Assembly: GCA_963819695.1 (NCBI GenBank)
Contig: CAWFXD010000002.1
Location: 722,509-786,508, forward strand
DNA: 64,000 nucleotides
Source: DASZIT01 sp963819695
GTDB taxonomy: Bacteria; Actinomycetota; Acidimicrobiia; Acidimicrobiales; RAAP-2
Direction: 5' to 3'
The position numbers and the translations under genes were made by a program. The notes under the pieces were generated by a model. It was given only the letters and a program-made list of their open reading frames with translations. It made no database searches and had not been told where the DNA came from. How positions within the stretch are numbered: the first letter of the stretch is position 1; every line of letters starts with the position of its first letter. Positions 63,973-64,000 of this stretch are shown piece after piece.

Positions 63973-64000
63973 AAAAAGGCGCAGCCTGGAGGCCGCGCCT
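63973..64000 (-). terminator. Rho-independent terminator at window end
   Basis: Minus strand: AGGCGCGGCCT pairs with AGGCTGCGCCT around a short loop, with one mismatch, and runs into TTTTT. It would end a minus-strand transcript of a gene lying beyond the window edge, upstream of the endonuclease-like gene. Confidence 0.72.

Noticed and set aside
62918..64000. Horizontal transfer of mutL and a nuclease into the actinobacterium
   Set aside because: Both flanking genes are cut at the same base and the mutL carries clustered frameshifts, which fits a chimeric low-coverage contig end better than a natural insertion.
1..64000. tRNA or rRNA genes
   Set aside because: I looked for T-loop GGTTCGA-type motifs with acceptor pairing and rRNA cores and found none outside coding sequence.

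Overview
The window is mainly one long stretch of very GC-rich, densely coded DNA from an actinobacterium. The gene mix (acyl-CoA and lipid enzymes, a PASTA-domain Ser/Thr kinase, SCP2, MarR/TetR regulators, class III cyclase) and the order iscS-like / mnmA / ligA / gatC-gatA-gatB, which echoes the mycobacterial chromosome, fit Actinomycetota. Acidimicrobiia is my best guess, by inference only. The last ~1.1 kb (from about 62,920) is different DNA: lower GC, a broken mutL and a PD-(D/E)XK endonuclease-like gene of Acidobacteriota type. It is most simply explained as a chimeric contig end.

Layout. 0-9.2 kb: FGGY sugar kinase, a DUF4242-cyclase fusion, a series of small enzymes (VOC, SDR, MBL, DJ-1/PfpI, phosphotransferase, alpha/beta hydrolase) and leuA. 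leuA is preceded by a Leu-rich leader peptide and a terminator hairpin, i.e. a probable attenuator. 9.4-13.2 kb: a glutamine-synthetase-like ligase, an SDR and an aldehyde dehydrogenase, possibly an amine catabolic set. 13.2-21.5 kb: two SRPBCC proteins, HAD phosphatase, small membrane proteins, sirtuin, epoxide-hydrolase-like enzyme, then an MFS / AMP-ligase / aldehyde dehydrogenase operon. 21.5-26.9 kb: secreted protein, cysteine desulfurase, MnmA and LigA. 26.6-36.5 kb: methyltransferases, MarR, PASTA kinase, orphan D12 DNA methylase, SDR, drug exporter, SCP2. 36.6-42.5 kb: carboxylesterase, gatCAB, and a secreted CAP-like protein with six 42-residue repeats. 42.7-44.5 kb: a TetR regulator with an apparently leaderless promoter and twin operators, coupled to an AurF-type di-iron oxygenase.

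44.55-45.27 kb is the largest non-coding gap. It holds what I consider the most interesting object here: a plus-strand array of five GCAA-tetraloop hairpins at a ~50-nt period, with compensatory base changes between copies, nested in ~100-nt higher-order repeats and preceded by a GAAA hairpin and a long closing stem. I do not recognise the family and propose it as a structured non-coding RNA.

45.3-62.9 kb: CDF metal exporter, nucleotidyltransferase, FabH and thiolase, LLM flavin enzyme, NifU-domain protein, ferritin-like di-iron protein, MarR + MFS, acyl-CoA dehydrogenase, a glycosyltransferase / methyltransferase / alpha-barrel operon, small membrane protein, M28 peptidase, methyltransferase, Gdt1-type transporter and a truncated universal stress protein.

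At least eleven single-base frameshifts interrupt nine otherwise intact genes in the main part, with more in the tail mutL. Their number and random placement point to sequencing or assembly error rather than decay, so I give these genes as whole units with the shift position.
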